From positions 6,943-70,942 of the forward strand of contig NZ_JACRSW010000007.1 of NCBI RefSeq assembly GCF_014384965.1: a stretch of DNA of 64,000 nt. Reading direction: 5' to 3'. A program made the position numbers and the translations under genes. Within the stretch, counting starts at the first letter, position 1, and each line of letters begins with the position of its first letter. This document shows positions 9,170 through 17,596 of this stretch, one piece after another. The notes under the pieces were generated by a model. It saw only the letters and a list, made by a program, of their open reading frames with translations, was not told where the DNA came from and searched no databases. This stretch comes from Jutongia hominis (GTDB lineage: Bacteria; Bacillota; Clostridia; Lachnospirales; Lachnospiraceae).

Positions 9170-10501
9170 TTATTGTGTATCATCTGCTACAAGATCAGCA
9201 AATGATAGTTTGGTATTCTTGTCATCATCCAGAATATCTACCGTATAACTCTTTGTAACTTTTCCGGTCTCACTTAATGTAATAGTCTGAGAACCGATTA
9301 CTTTTGTAAATGTACAAGGTGCCATACCTTTATAAACATTATCCAGATATACAGATGCACCTTCCGGTGCTGATACCGTGATCGTATGTCCGCTGTCGAT
9401 CTTCTTCGTAACAGTATTACTGTCACTCGAACTATCTGAAGACGAGGAAGATGCAGCCGGTGTACTGCTTGCCGATGGTGTTGCAGAAGCTTCTGACTCC
9501 TCCTCATCGGTCAGGCTGATCGATATTGTTTTCGATGCTTCTTCTACATCTAAAATACCGGAATACGTCTGATATCCTGTCATAGACACTGTAACTTTAT
9601 ATTTGCCATAATTTAACCGTACCGGCTTGTCATAGCGGATCGTTGTACCGTTCAAGGCAACATCTGCTCCTTCCGGCTCTACATTGAATGTAACTTCACC
9701 AATGTTTTTCTTCGTTGGTACATAATCACTAAAATCAACAACAACTTCCGAATCCGCCTTAACCATAACAGTCTTTGTCGCACTTGCTCCGGTCTTTGAC
9801 AATGTCAGACGATATGTGCCTTCTCCGGCAGTGATAAGCATATTATCTGAAACAGGAACAATGATCTTGTCTCCCACTTCTGCCATACCACCTTTGAAAT
9901 CATTATAATTCGTAATACGGATATAGCCATGACCGGATGTCCTGACTGCTGAATATACTTTAATACCGATACCACGGACTGTCAACACATCCTGCGAACT
10001 AAACTCCATTGTATCGATCTGTGCTGTCTCGGACGCAAAATAAGTATGCTGGTCATATTGGTATTTCTCACCGGCAAATTTCATCATATTCTGATCCGCA
10101 TCAAATGAAAATTTCTTAACATCCTGATATTCCCATTCGTCTTCCGGAACGGATGCTGTCACGATCTTTGCATCACTGATGCGGTATTCCACCGTAAAGA
10201 TCTCTCCTATCTCAATCTCTGATGCATCTTTTTCCTGTTGATAGCGATCTGTCACTACCGAAGTCTCACCATAGGATAATGTATCTACAGTATCTGTTTC
10301 TAATTCTCTTAACTGGATCTCTTCTTTTGCCGTATCGTTCTTCAAAACAACTCCGGTTACACCATGTGTTTCTATTGCCGGCGTCGATGCCGCTGTATTG
10401 TTCCTCTTTTTAATCGAAATACTACACGAAGTCAGAACGGTTACGCATAAAGCAGCTATGCATACCAGTAAAGTAATGTGTTTGTGTGTTCTTTTCAACA
10501 T
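9170..10501 (-). CDS. Secreted lipoprotein with two PEGA domains
   Basis: 443 residues. The signal peptide ends in a lipobox (LTSC), so the mature protein should be anchored through Cys26. A beta-rich region fills about 45-270. One PEGA domain lies at about 270-335 and a second at about 378-440, separated by a Ser/Ala/Thr-rich linker (about 340-375). PEGA domains are common in surface proteins of gut Firmicutes and are thought to aid wall association. The start overlaps the stop of a 44-codon ORF by 7 nt, and a CotS-like gene lies just upstream, so the three are probably co-transcribed. No catalytic domain is visible. Confidence 0.85.
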   Translation of the reverse strand: MLKRTHKHITLLVCIAALCVTVLTSCSISIKKRNNTAASTPAIETHGVTGVVLKNDTAKEEIQLRELETDTVDTLSYGETSVVTDRYQQEKDASEIEIGEIFTVEYRISDAKIVTASVPEDEWEYQDVKKFSFDADQNMMKFAGEKYQYDQHTYFASETAQIDTMEFSSQDVLTVRGIGIKVYSAVRTSGHGYIRITNYNDFKGGMAEVGDKIIVPVSDNMLITAGEGTYRLTLSKTGASATKTVMVKADSEVVVDFSDYVPTKKNIGEVTFNVEPEGADVALNGTTIRYDKPVRLNYGKYKVTVSMTGYQTYSGILDVEEASKTISISLTDEEESEASATPSASSTPAASSSSSDSSSDSNTVTKKIDSGHTITVSAPEGASVYLDNVYKGMAPCTFTKVIGSQTITLSETGKVTKSYTVDILDDDKNTKLSFADLVADDTQ

Positions 10502-10629
10502 TCATTCGTCCCTTCATCTACATCCGTGTAATATCTTCCGATCAGAGTGTCAATGCCTTCTTCCGACACAATAATCTTCTCAAAATAAGTATATGCTTTT
10601 GCATTCGTCCCTTGCAAATATATAGACAT
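10495..10629 (-). CDS. Small ORF (44 aa) coupled to the PEGA lipoprotein
   Basis: An acidic 44-residue frame lies between the CotS-like stop (28 bp upstream) and the lipoprotein, whose ATG overlaps its last 7 nt. That geometry suggests translational coupling. An AGG sits very close to the ATG, so the initiation signal is weak. There are no membrane segments or recognisable family. It could instead be leader RNA. Confidence 0.4.
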   Translation of the reverse strand: MSIYLQGTNAKAYTYFEKIIVSEEGIDTLIGRYYTDVDEGTNEC

Positions 10630-10657
10630 ACCTATTTATATTTTACCACACACTTCT

Positions 10658-11719
10658 CTAAAATAAAAGCCCCCTGATCTCTCTTAAAAACTTTTGACGC
10701 TCCTGCTCCTGTTCTTCCATTTTTCTAAGTTTTTCATAGTTTTTCAAAGACATCCATGATTTCTTTCCATTGTAATAAAAATCAATCTGTTTCCAGAACT
10801 TTTCCGGAAATAAAAACAAAAGATACAGCATTTTTGCTTCGATATCGGAAAGCGGTCGTATTTTTTGATATTCTTCAATCATTCTTATACCGCTATGCAC
10901 ACTCCAGCCCTTTTTTTCCATCCATTTCCGCAAAAAATGATACAGATCCACAATTTGCATGCCAAACTCTGCCCGTTCAAAATTAACAACCGCAATCTCA
11001 TGTTCCGTAAAAAGAACATTATGATGATTATAACTGCCATGATACAGACGGCCTTCATTGACAGACTGTTGCTGCAAATACAAAAAAGATTCCTGATCCA
11101 TCTGTTCAAGAGCTTTTCCTGCCTGTTCATAATACAGCGGGAAAAGATTTAATATACAGATCTCCATTTCGTTTTTCTGCTTTTTCGTACGGATATAATT
11201 ATAAACGCGTTTCATTTCACGCATGTGGCGATGCAATGTTCCCGTGATTTCTTTTTTGCAACCCCACTTTTTGAAATCTTCCAAACAATCCGTCTTCGTC
11301 TGATCCTGCTCCTGCGTCAATATCTTAGACGCATCTTTTATTATATCTTGTGCCGGATAAACAAATTCCCGATGCAGACAGGCAAGATTTTGTACAACCT
11401 CCCTGACATCATCATTATCATGCAGGTTACATTCTCTTCCTAAAAACCACCGCTTTAATATCCATACATTACCCTGTTTATCTCTCGTTGTATAAGAACC
11501 ATTCTCTGTCTTCAATGCCAGATCAATCGCCTTGCGTCCCTGTTCTTCCAGCTTCATCTTAATCTGCTCCGTAAAACTAAGCTTCTTCTCACTTTCCCGG
11601 CAATGGATCAGTGTAAAAATACCTTCTTTGGCTTCAAAGAGGATTGCACCACGAATTCTCCTTTTTCCATTCACATGAATCGGATATTGTTTTACAATTT
11701 CTTCCGTCTTATCTTCCAT
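10658..11719 (-). CDS. CotS-like (aminoglycoside-phosphotransferase fold) protein with altered active site
   Basis: A 353-residue protein resembling CotS/YutH spore-coat-associated kinases-like proteins. The Brenner-type motif expected as HGDxxxxN reads HGSYNHHN (about residue 243), so the catalytic Asp is Ser. The metal-binding DFD reads NFE (VVNFERAEF). Both substitutions argue against normal phosphotransfer. The N-terminal lobe is divergent, with a Trp-rich IWILKRW-type beta strand. The start at 11719 has AGGGGG 7 nt upstream. It heads the operon with the 44-codon ORF and the PEGA lipoprotein, which hints at an envelope role. The family assignment is moderate. Confidence 0.65.
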   Translation of the reverse strand: MEDKTEEIVKQYPIHVNGKRRIRGAILFEAKEGIFTLIHCRESEKKLSFTEQIKMKLEEQGRKAIDLALKTENGSYTTRDKQGNVWILKRWFLGRECNLHDNDDVREVVQNLACLHREFVYPAQDIIKDASKILTQEQDQTKTDCLEDFKKWGCKKEITGTLHRHMREMKRVYNYIRTKKQKNEMEICILNLFPLYYEQAGKALEQMDQESFLYLQQQSVNEGRLYHGSYNHHNVLFTEHEIAVVNFERAEFGMQIVDLYHFLRKWMEKKGWSVHSGIRMIEEYQKIRPLSDIEAKMLYLLFLFPEKFWKQIDFYYNGKKSWMSLKNYEKLRKMEEQEQERQKFLREIRGLLF

Positions 11720-11849
11720 TTTACAACCCCCTGCTCCCCTGATTTTAATTCCGATCATAAATACATTAATCTTACCAATGCATTTTTATATGTCCGGTAT
11801 CGAACGTGTTCTTTTTCATCATATGACACAGAAGGAGGAATCATTCCAA

Positions 11850-11897
11850 AAAAATCCCTTTTGTATCACAAGTATTCCTTATCATACAAAAGGGATT
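11850..11897 (-). terminator. Terminator of the DegV gene
   Basis: Arms AATCCCTTTTGTAT and ATACAAAAGGGATT with seven T residues on the minus strand, 15 nt after the stop. Confidence 0.85.
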
Positions 11898-11912
11898 CCG
11901 GGGATTGCAATA

Positions 11913-12749
11913 TTATTTTTCAATATAACCGATACCAAGGCTGTTTGGTCCGATATGTGTACCAACGACAGGTCCGATACATGTTACGAATACCGGATTC
12001 TTTACGCCTGCTTCTTCAAGCTGTTCTTTGAGCTTTTCTGCACGTTCCGGTGCATTGGAATGACCAATTACGATCGGGTAGTCGGGATCAGCCGGATTTT
12101 CAAGTAAGCGGTTGACAAGCCATGCATTACAAGACTTCTTTCCCTTAACCTTGTCTACCGGCTTTGCGCCATCCGCTACTACCTGCAAAACCGGATGAAG
12201 TTTCATCAATCCGCCGATAAGTGCTGCACTCTTTGAGATTCTGCCGCCACGTTTTAAATATTCCATTGTGTCAATAACAATGTATGTCTTTGTCTGCGGA
12301 AGTAATTTACGGATCGCATCTTCAATCTCTTTGGCACTCTTTCCCGCATCACGAAGTGAAACAGCTGTCTTAACAAGAAGAGACTGCCCCATTGCTCCAT
12401 TTTCACAATCGATCAGATGGATCTTGTCAGAGTCCACTTTTTCCTGTGCAATATATGCCGACTGGAAAGTAGCACTCATTCCCTTTGAGAAAATAATCGC
12501 TACCACGTCATCTCCGGCATCTGCATACCGCTGAAAAACCTCTTCAAAATCATAAGGATTTACTGCTGATGTTGATGGCGGAGTACTGTTTTCTTCTAAC
12601 TTTGTATAAAAATCTTCATTTGATAATTCTATACCGCATTTGTACTCTTCTTCACCAAAACATACATTTAACGGAAGGATATCAATATTGATCTCCTTTG
12701 CATATTCCATTGTCAAATCACATAAACTGTCCGTAATTATTCGTATCAT
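11913..12749 (-). CDS. DegV family fatty-acid-binding protein
   Basis: 278 residues with the DegV fold. The N-terminal TDSLCDL motif and the STPPSTSAVNP segment (about residues 57-67) are the conserved lipid-carboxylate site regions. RGGRISK and the C-terminal GPVVGTHIGP are also present. The FakB paralogues present fatty acids to FakA kinase; no fakA is in this window, so the exact partner is unknown. TGGAGG lies 5 nt before the ATG at 12749. It follows fprA on the same strand, with a hairpin between them. Confidence 0.9.
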   Translation of the reverse strand: MIRIITDSLCDLTMEYAKEINIDILPLNVCFGEEEYKCGIELSNEDFYTKLEENSTPPSTSAVNPYDFEEVFQRYADAGDDVVAIIFSKGMSATFQSAYIAQEKVDSDKIHLIDCENGAMGQSLLVKTAVSLRDAGKSAKEIEDAIRKLLPQTKTYIVIDTMEYLKRGGRISKSAALIGGLMKLHPVLQVVADGAKPVDKVKGKKSCNAWLVNRLLENPADPDYPIVIGHSNAPERAEKLKEQLEEAGVKNPVFVTCIGPVVGTHIGPNSLGIGYIEK

Positions 12750-12770
12750 TCTTGCCTCCATACCTGTATC

Positions 12771-12815
12771 ATGTCCTCTCGATATTTTTCGCTAAGAAGA
12801 TACTGAGAGGACATA
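12771..12815. other. Perfect inverted repeat between fprA and degV
   Basis: Arms ATGTCCTCTC and GAGAGGACAT flank a 25-nt loop. There is no T-run on either side, so it is more likely an RNA-stability or attenuation hairpin in the fprA-degV leader than a terminator. Confidence 0.5.
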
Positions 12816-12853
12816 CTTAATTTTTCTGTTATTTTGAACTGTCTTACAAAATG

Positions 12854-14023
12854 CTACTCTGAGAGGAGTTCATCTGCAAGTGTTTCCATTGCTGCGATAT
12901 CTTTGTCTTTCATAACAGACATGATCGTAACATTATTCTCACATATAGAAAGATTCTTCATACCCTCTAACATACCTGTCATCGCTCTTTTTGCTGTTGG
13001 TGCCCAGGAACCGTTCTCAATCATTGCAACCTTACGCTTCTGATAGCTCTTATGGGCAAGTCGGTTTAAGAAGTCTTCCATCGGAGGGAACACACCGCCA
13101 TCATAAGACGCTGCACAAAGAACTAACTTGCTGTAACGAAATGCATCTTCAACAGCCTCTGCCATATCATCACGGGTCAGATCAGTAAATGCAACCTTGG
13201 CAGCACCCTTTTCTTTCAGGATCTCTGCCATCTTTTCTGCTGCCTTTCTCGTATTTCCATGAATGGACGCACTTGCAACCAAAACACCTTCATCTTCCGG
13301 TTCATAACTGCTCCATGTGTTATACTTATCAATATAATATTCTAAATTTTCTTTTAAGATCGGTCCATGCAGCGGACAGATTGTCTGAATATCCAAACCT
13401 GCTGCTTTCTTCAGCAATGTCTGCACCGGAGCACCATATTTTCCTACTATATTAAAATAGTATCTTCTGGCTTCACAAGTCCAGTCTTCATCTGCACTTA
13501 AAGCACCAAACTTACCAAAACCGTCTGCTGAAAACAGAATCTTTTCTGTTGACTCATATTCCACCATAACTTCCGGCCAATGTACCATCGGAGCCATGAC
13601 AAATGTTAATTTATGTGCACCAAGTTCTAATGTATCGCCCTCTTTGACTGCGATCGCACGTTCCTCAAGATTTTCAATATCAAAAAACTGTGGAAGCATT
13701 GCTTTGGCTTTGACACTAAGCACTAATTTTGCATCGGGATACGCATCTGCTAATGCCTTTACATTAGAAGCATGATCCGGCTCAAGATGAGAGATCACAA
13801 GATAATCTACTGTTCTGCCATCTAACGCAGCTTTTAAATTTTCAAACCACTCTTTGGATTTTCTTGCATCTACGGTATCCATAACTGCTGTCTTCTCATC
13901 TAAAATGACATATGAGTTATATGATACCCCATTCGGAATAATATACTGTCCTTCAAAAAGATCCAGATCTGTATCATCTACGCCTATGTACTTTACAGCA
14001 TCAGAAATTGTAACTTTATCCAT
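12854..14023 (-). CDS. fprA: Flavodiiron protein (A-type flavoprotein)
   Basis: A 389-residue two-domain enzyme. The N-terminal metallo-beta-lactamase-like domain carries diiron ligands in SHLEPDHASN (about 79-88), MVHWPEV, SADGFG and CPLHGPIL. The C-terminal flavodoxin domain (about 250-389) binds FMN, with VASASIHGNTRKAAEKM as the phosphate loop. Family members reduce O2 to water or NO to N2O in anaerobes, using rubredoxin or another reductant. The start has GGAGG 9 nt upstream. It diverges from a MATE exporter. The intergenic region has Per-box-like sequence, and perR and rubrerythrin lie elsewhere in the window, fitting an oxidative-stress role. Confidence 0.95.
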   Translation of the reverse strand: MDKVTISDAVKYIGVDDTDLDLFEGQYIIPNGVSYNSYVILDEKTAVMDTVDARKSKEWFENLKAALDGRTVDYLVISHLEPDHASNVKALADAYPDAKLVLSVKAKAMLPQFFDIENLEERAIAVKEGDTLELGAHKLTFVMAPMVHWPEVMVEYESTEKILFSADGFGKFGALSADEDWTCEARRYYFNIVGKYGAPVQTLLKKAAGLDIQTICPLHGPILKENLEYYIDKYNTWSSYEPEDEGVLVASASIHGNTRKAAEKMAEILKEKGAAKVAFTDLTRDDMAEAVEDAFRYSKLVLCAASYDGGVFPPMEDFLNRLAHKSYQKRKVAMIENGSWAPTAKRAMTGMLEGMKNLSICENNVTIMSVMKDKDIAAMETLADELLSE

Positions 14024-14279
14024 GTAAATTTACCTCCATTATTCATATGCTATTGTATTCTTAAAATCTTTTGTATCATATCAAAACCGATTTTAAGAAT
14101 GCCTACAATTTTTTTATTCAGAATGATTATAGCATTAGGGCAAAAAAAAAGAAAGCATATCTTTCTTGACACCACATAGTATAATAATTATTGCAAAAAA
14201 CTCTTCTTATTGATGTATCATTACTATAGAATGAACCTTTTTATTGCGAAATAAAATAAGCTAGAAATGAGGATGATTT

Positions 14280-15644
14280 ATGACCACAACACAAAATACA
14301 ACAGACAATCCACTGGCAACCGGAAATATCAACCAATTGATGATCAAGTTTGCCGTTCCAAGCATCATTGCAATGATGGTCAGTGCTGTTTATAACATCG
14401 CCGATCAGTTATTTATCGGCAACGCTGTCGGTACATTAGGAAATGCTGCAACAAATATTGCATTTCCGCTTTCTATGATGTGTACAGCGATTGCATTGAT
14501 GTTTGGTATCGGTGGTGCATCCAGCTTCAACCTGCATATGGGAGCCGGTGAATCCCAAAAAGCACCATATTTTCTTGGTAACTCGATCACGATGCTTCTT
14601 GGTCTGGGAGCAATCCTATTTATCGGAACGGAACTTTTCTTAGATCCGATGTTAAAGTGCTTTGGTTCTCCTGATAATGTACTGCCGCTTGCAAAGCAAT
14701 ATGTCAGCATCACAGCGATCGGTTTTCCTTTCCTGATCATTACAATCGGTGGCGGTCATCTGATCCGTGCCGATGGCAGCCCAAAGATGACAATGATATG
14801 CAATCTGTCCGGTGCCATAATCAACATTGTATTGGACGCTCTTTTTGTACTTGTTCTCCGCTGGGGTATGGTCGGTGCTGCTCTTGCAACGATCATCGGT
14901 CAGATCTTTTCTGCATTTCTGGCTCTGAACTATTTAAGACACTATCGGACCGTAACAATCGAAAAAAAACATTTGCGTCCACAGACTATTTATCTGAAAA
15001 GGATCATGGCACTTGGCATGGCTTCCTGCTTTAACCAGATTGCAATGATGACCGTACAGATCTGTATGAACAATCTGCTCAAACATTATGGTTCTCTTTC
15101 TCAATATGGTGAAGCAATCCCGATCGCCTGTGCCGGAATCGTTATGAAAGTCGGACAGCTTTACTTTTCCATCGTGATCGGATTGTCTCAGGGCAGCCAG
15201 CCGATTGAAAGTTTTAACTATGGTGCACGCCAATATAAACGTGTAAAAGCCGCATACCGCTATGCTATGATCGCAGGTGGAACCGTATCGGTAATCGCTT
15301 TTGTAATCTTTCAGCTCTTTCCGCACCAACTGCTGGCACTGTTTGGGAATGGATCGAAAGAATATTTTGAATTCGGATCTTTCTACTTCCGTATCTTTAT
15401 GTTAATGGCATGGGCAAACTTTATGCAGCCAATCTCTTCTACATTCTTTACTTCCATCGGTAAAGCTAACAAAGGTACATTCCTGTCTCTGACAAGACAG
15501 ATCATCTTTTTGCTGCCGCTGATGTTCTTTTTGCCTACCATCTTTGGGATCAAGGGAATCCTGTATGCAGCACCTATCGCAGATGGCATGGCATTTGTGA
15601 CAGCTGCCGTTATGGTATGGTCGGAAATGCGTGCCATGAAATAA
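14280..15644 (+). CDS. MATE family efflux transporter
   Basis: 454 residues with twelve predicted membrane helices in two halves, the standard MATE length and topology. The N-terminal PSIIAMMVSAVYNIADQLFIGN and GIGGASSFNLHMG segments are characteristic. QGSQPIESFNYGA in the second half is also typical of DinF/NorM-like proteins in Clostridia. It would export cationic drugs or metabolites using a sodium or proton gradient. The start follows GAGGATGATTT. A TTGACA at 14166 lies upstream, but its -10 is unclear. It is a single-gene unit ending at a repeat core and the tRNA terminator. Confidence 0.9.
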   Translation: MTTTQNTTDNPLATGNINQLMIKFAVPSIIAMMVSAVYNIADQLFIGNAVGTLGNAATNIAFPLSMMCTAIALMFGIGGASSFNLHMGAGESQKAPYFLGNSITMLLGLGAILFIGTELFLDPMLKCFGSPDNVLPLAKQYVSITAIGFPFLIITIGGGHLIRADGSPKMTMICNLSGAIINIVLDALFVLVLRWGMVGAALATIIGQIFSAFLALNYLRHYRTVTIEKKHLRPQTIYLKRIMALGMASCFNQIAMMTVQICMNNLLKHYGSLSQYGEAIPIACAGIVMKVGQLYFSIVIGLSQGSQPIESFNYGARQYKRVKAAYRYAMIAGGTVSVIAFVIFQLFPHQLLALFGNGSKEYFEFGSFYFRIFMLMAWANFMQPISSTFFTSIGKANKGTFLSLTRQIIFLLPLMFFLPTIFGIKGILYAAPIADGMAFVTAAVMVWSEMRAMK

Positions 15645-15670
15645 AAATACAATTTCAAGATATTACCGTG

Positions 15671-15713
15671 TGTACCACCACTGTACGAGCAGTTTCCTAT
15701 TCCATAAAAAAAC
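15671..15713 (+). repeat. Dispersed repeat family 1, core only
   Basis: ACCACCACTG followed by TACGAGCAGTTTCCTATTCC and ATAAAAAAA. Apart from two or three bases it is identical to the cores at 5309 and 26731. It sits between the MATE stop and the terminator of the tRNA operon. Confidence 0.9.
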
Positions 15714-15749
15714 AAAAAAAGAAGCCGGTCAAAACCGACTTCTTTTTTC
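15714..15749 (-). terminator. Terminator of the tRNA operon
   Basis: Arms AAGAAGTCGGT and ACCGGCTTCTT (minus strand) followed by TTTTTT, just after tRNA-Gln. A-runs and T-runs on both sides make it usable for the MATE transcript too. Confidence 0.85.
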
Positions 15750-15753
15750 TATT

Positions 15754-15825
15754 CTGGACCGGCGGGATTCGAACCCTCGAATGCAGCAGTCAAAGTGCTG
15801 TGCCTTACCGCTTGGCGACGGCCCA
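15754..15825 (-). tRNA. tRNA-Gln (TTG)
   Basis: Full cloverleaf: a 7-bp acceptor stem starting TGGGCCG with one G-T pair, anticodon loop CTTTGAC giving TTG, T-loop GGTTCGAATCC, discriminator G as expected for Gln. CCA is not encoded. Last gene of the five-tRNA operon. Confidence 0.95.
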
Positions 15826-15935
15826 CTATTTATAATTGGAATATTATGATCATGAACGATCCAATATTCCCGAAGTGTAACAAAATGTCCACTCCTATAT
15901 TGAAAAAATCCCTGCCATAATAACAAGGATTTCAA

Positions 15936-16010
<75 letters not shown>

Positions 16011-16068
16011 ATATGAATAACATCATATAAGTAATATCAGTACAGATTGGTTCATCTTAACTGATAAG

Positions 16069-16142
16069 CGTGCCAGGAGGGATTCGAACCCCCGACAACC
16101 GGCTTAGAAGGCCGGTGCTCTATCCAGCTGAGCTACTAGCAC
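16069..16142 (-). tRNA. tRNA-Arg (TCT)
   Basis: The anticodon stem-loop CCGGC-CTTCTAA-GCCGG gives TCT. The acceptor stem is GTGCTAG/CTGGCAC with discriminator G. Third gene of the operon. Confidence 0.95.
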
Positions 16143-16149
16143 GTATAAG

Positions 16150-16220
16150 AGCGGGTGATGGGAATCGAACCCACGTATCCAGCTTGGAAGGCTGGTGTTC
16201 TACCATTGAACTACACCCGC
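16150..16220 (-). tRNA. tRNA-Gly (TCC)
   Basis: The anticodon loop CTTCCAA gives TCC. The acceptor is GCGGGTG/CACCCGC with discriminator T (U in RNA). It is only 7 nt from tRNA-Arg. Confidence 0.95.
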
Positions 16221-16279
16221 ATATTTTTTATCGAAGCTCCAAGTACCTGCTTCTTCTTTATTCAATTCACGTCACACAA

Positions 16280-16354
16280 TCGGGGTGACAGGATTCGAAC
16301 CTGCGACCCCCTGATCCCAAATCAGGTACACTAGCCAAACTGTGCCACACCCCG
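16280..16354 (-). tRNA. tRNA-Pro (TGG)
   Basis: The anticodon loop TTTGGGA gives TGG. The acceptor is CGGGGTG/CACCCCG with discriminator A. First gene of the operon, about 40 nt after the promoter. Confidence 0.95.
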
Positions 16355-16399
16355 AAGTGCTGTCTCATTAACAACCGTCTTATCCGTGACGCAAGTAAG

Positions 16400-16428
16400 A
16401 TTATATTATAGCTCTATCAGAATGTCAA
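16400..16428 (-). promoter_or_regulatory. Promoter of the tRNA operon
   Basis: On the minus strand a consensus -35 TTGACA is separated by 17 nt from a consensus -10 TATAAT, about 45 nt upstream of tRNA-Pro. Confidence 0.85.
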
Positions 16429-16461
16429 CACTTTTTTTGATTTTTTTCAAACTTTTTTATC

Positions 16462-16506
16462 ATACAAGCTACAAACCCCTATTTTTACTGGATTTGTGGC
16501 TTGTAT
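16462..16506. terminator. Hairpin at the 3' end of hisC
   Basis: Arms ATACAAGC and GCTTGTAT with inner ACAAA/TTTGT. The long T-run is on the plus-strand side; on the minus strand only A-rich sequence follows. It therefore acts better against plus-strand transcription, although hisC is the adjacent gene. Confidence 0.5.
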
Positions 16507-16528
16507 TTTTTTCATGAATTTATCTCTT

Positions 16529-17593
16529 TTAATGCATTTTTTCGATCTTTTCTAATTCCTGTACCAGAATTTCCATCTCTTTTTGTGTTCCGATCGAAAT
16601 ACGCAAATAGTCTTTAATTCTCGGATTATTTCCAAAACGACGAACAAAGATATGCTTTTTACGAAGCTCATCAAAAAAGACTTCACCCGGAATCGTCTTG
16701 TGCTTTGCAAAGATAAAGTTTGTTTTAGAATCACCAAAAGTAAATCCCAGACGTGTCAATTCTTTCTTCGTCCACTCTCTGGTATCGACAACACGCTTAC
16801 GCATTTCTTCAAAATACGCTTTATCACGGATCGCAGCTGCACCGATCTCTACTGACAATCTTGTCATCGGATAACTGTTGTAAGAAAAGCGGACATCATT
16901 CATCGCAGCAATCAGTTCTGCACTACCCATGGCATGTCCGATACGCATACCGGCAAGTGAACGGGATTTAGAATAGGTCTGTACGATCAATACATTGTCA
17001 TATTCTTTGATCAGTTCTAATGCACTATGATCACTAAAATCAACATAAGCTTCATCAATGATCACGACTACATCACGGTTATGGTCAATGATATCACGCA
17101 GCGCATCAAGTTCCTGCACGACACCGGTAGGTGCATTCGGATTTGCGATCACGATACCGCCATTTTCCCCATAATAATCACTTCTTACAAACTCAAAATG
17201 ATCATCTAAAGGCTTTTGGACATATGGAATCTGAAAAAGTTCTGCCCATACATCATAAAAAGAATAAGTAATATCAGGGAAAAGGATCGGCTTTTTCGAA
17301 TTGAAGAAAGTCATAAATGCGATTGCAAGCACATCATCTGATCCTACTCCGACAAAAACCTGATCAGAATTTAAACCATTATATTCTGCAATCGCATCTA
17401 CAAGATGCTGTGAATTCGGATCAGGATACAAACGCAATGCATTGATATCATATTGGTCTAATACTTCCTGTACTTTAGGAGATGGCGGATAAGGATTCTC
17501 ATTCGTGTTCAGCTTGATCATATCGGGAAGATCCGGCTGTTCTCCAGGTACATATGGTTCTATCGTTCTTAAATTATCTTTCCAACTACTCAT
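16529..17593 (-). CDS. hisC: Histidinol-phosphate aminotransferase-like PLP enzyme
   Basis: A 354-residue fold-type I aminotransferase. TNENPYPPSP at the N-terminus and the PLP-lysine segment QTYSKSRSLAGMRIGHAMG are diagnostic of HisC. NPNAPTG and the C-terminal YLRISIGT arginine region bind the cofactor and the substrate carboxylate. HisC uses glutamate to transaminate imidazole acetol phosphate, but many Firmicutes enzymes also act on aromatic keto acids. No other his gene is in the window. It starts 3 nt after the stop of the upstream aminotransferase, whose last codons contain its AAGAGG ribosome site, so the two are co-translated. Confidence 0.9.
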   Translation of the reverse strand: MSSWKDNLRTIEPYVPGEQPDLPDMIKLNTNENPYPPSPKVQEVLDQYDINALRLYPDPNSQHLVDAIAEYNGLNSDQVFVGVGSDDVLAIAFMTFFNSKKPILFPDITYSFYDVWAELFQIPYVQKPLDDHFEFVRSDYYGENGGIVIANPNAPTGVVQELDALRDIIDHNRDVVVIIDEAYVDFSDHSALELIKEYDNVLIVQTYSKSRSLAGMRIGHAMGSAELIAAMNDVRFSYNSYPMTRLSVEIGAAAIRDKAYFEEMRKRVVDTREWTKKELTRLGFTFGDSKTNFIFAKHKTIPGEVFFDELRKKHIFVRRFGNNPRIKDYLRISIGTQKEMEILVQELEKIEKMH

Positions 17594-17596
17594 TTT

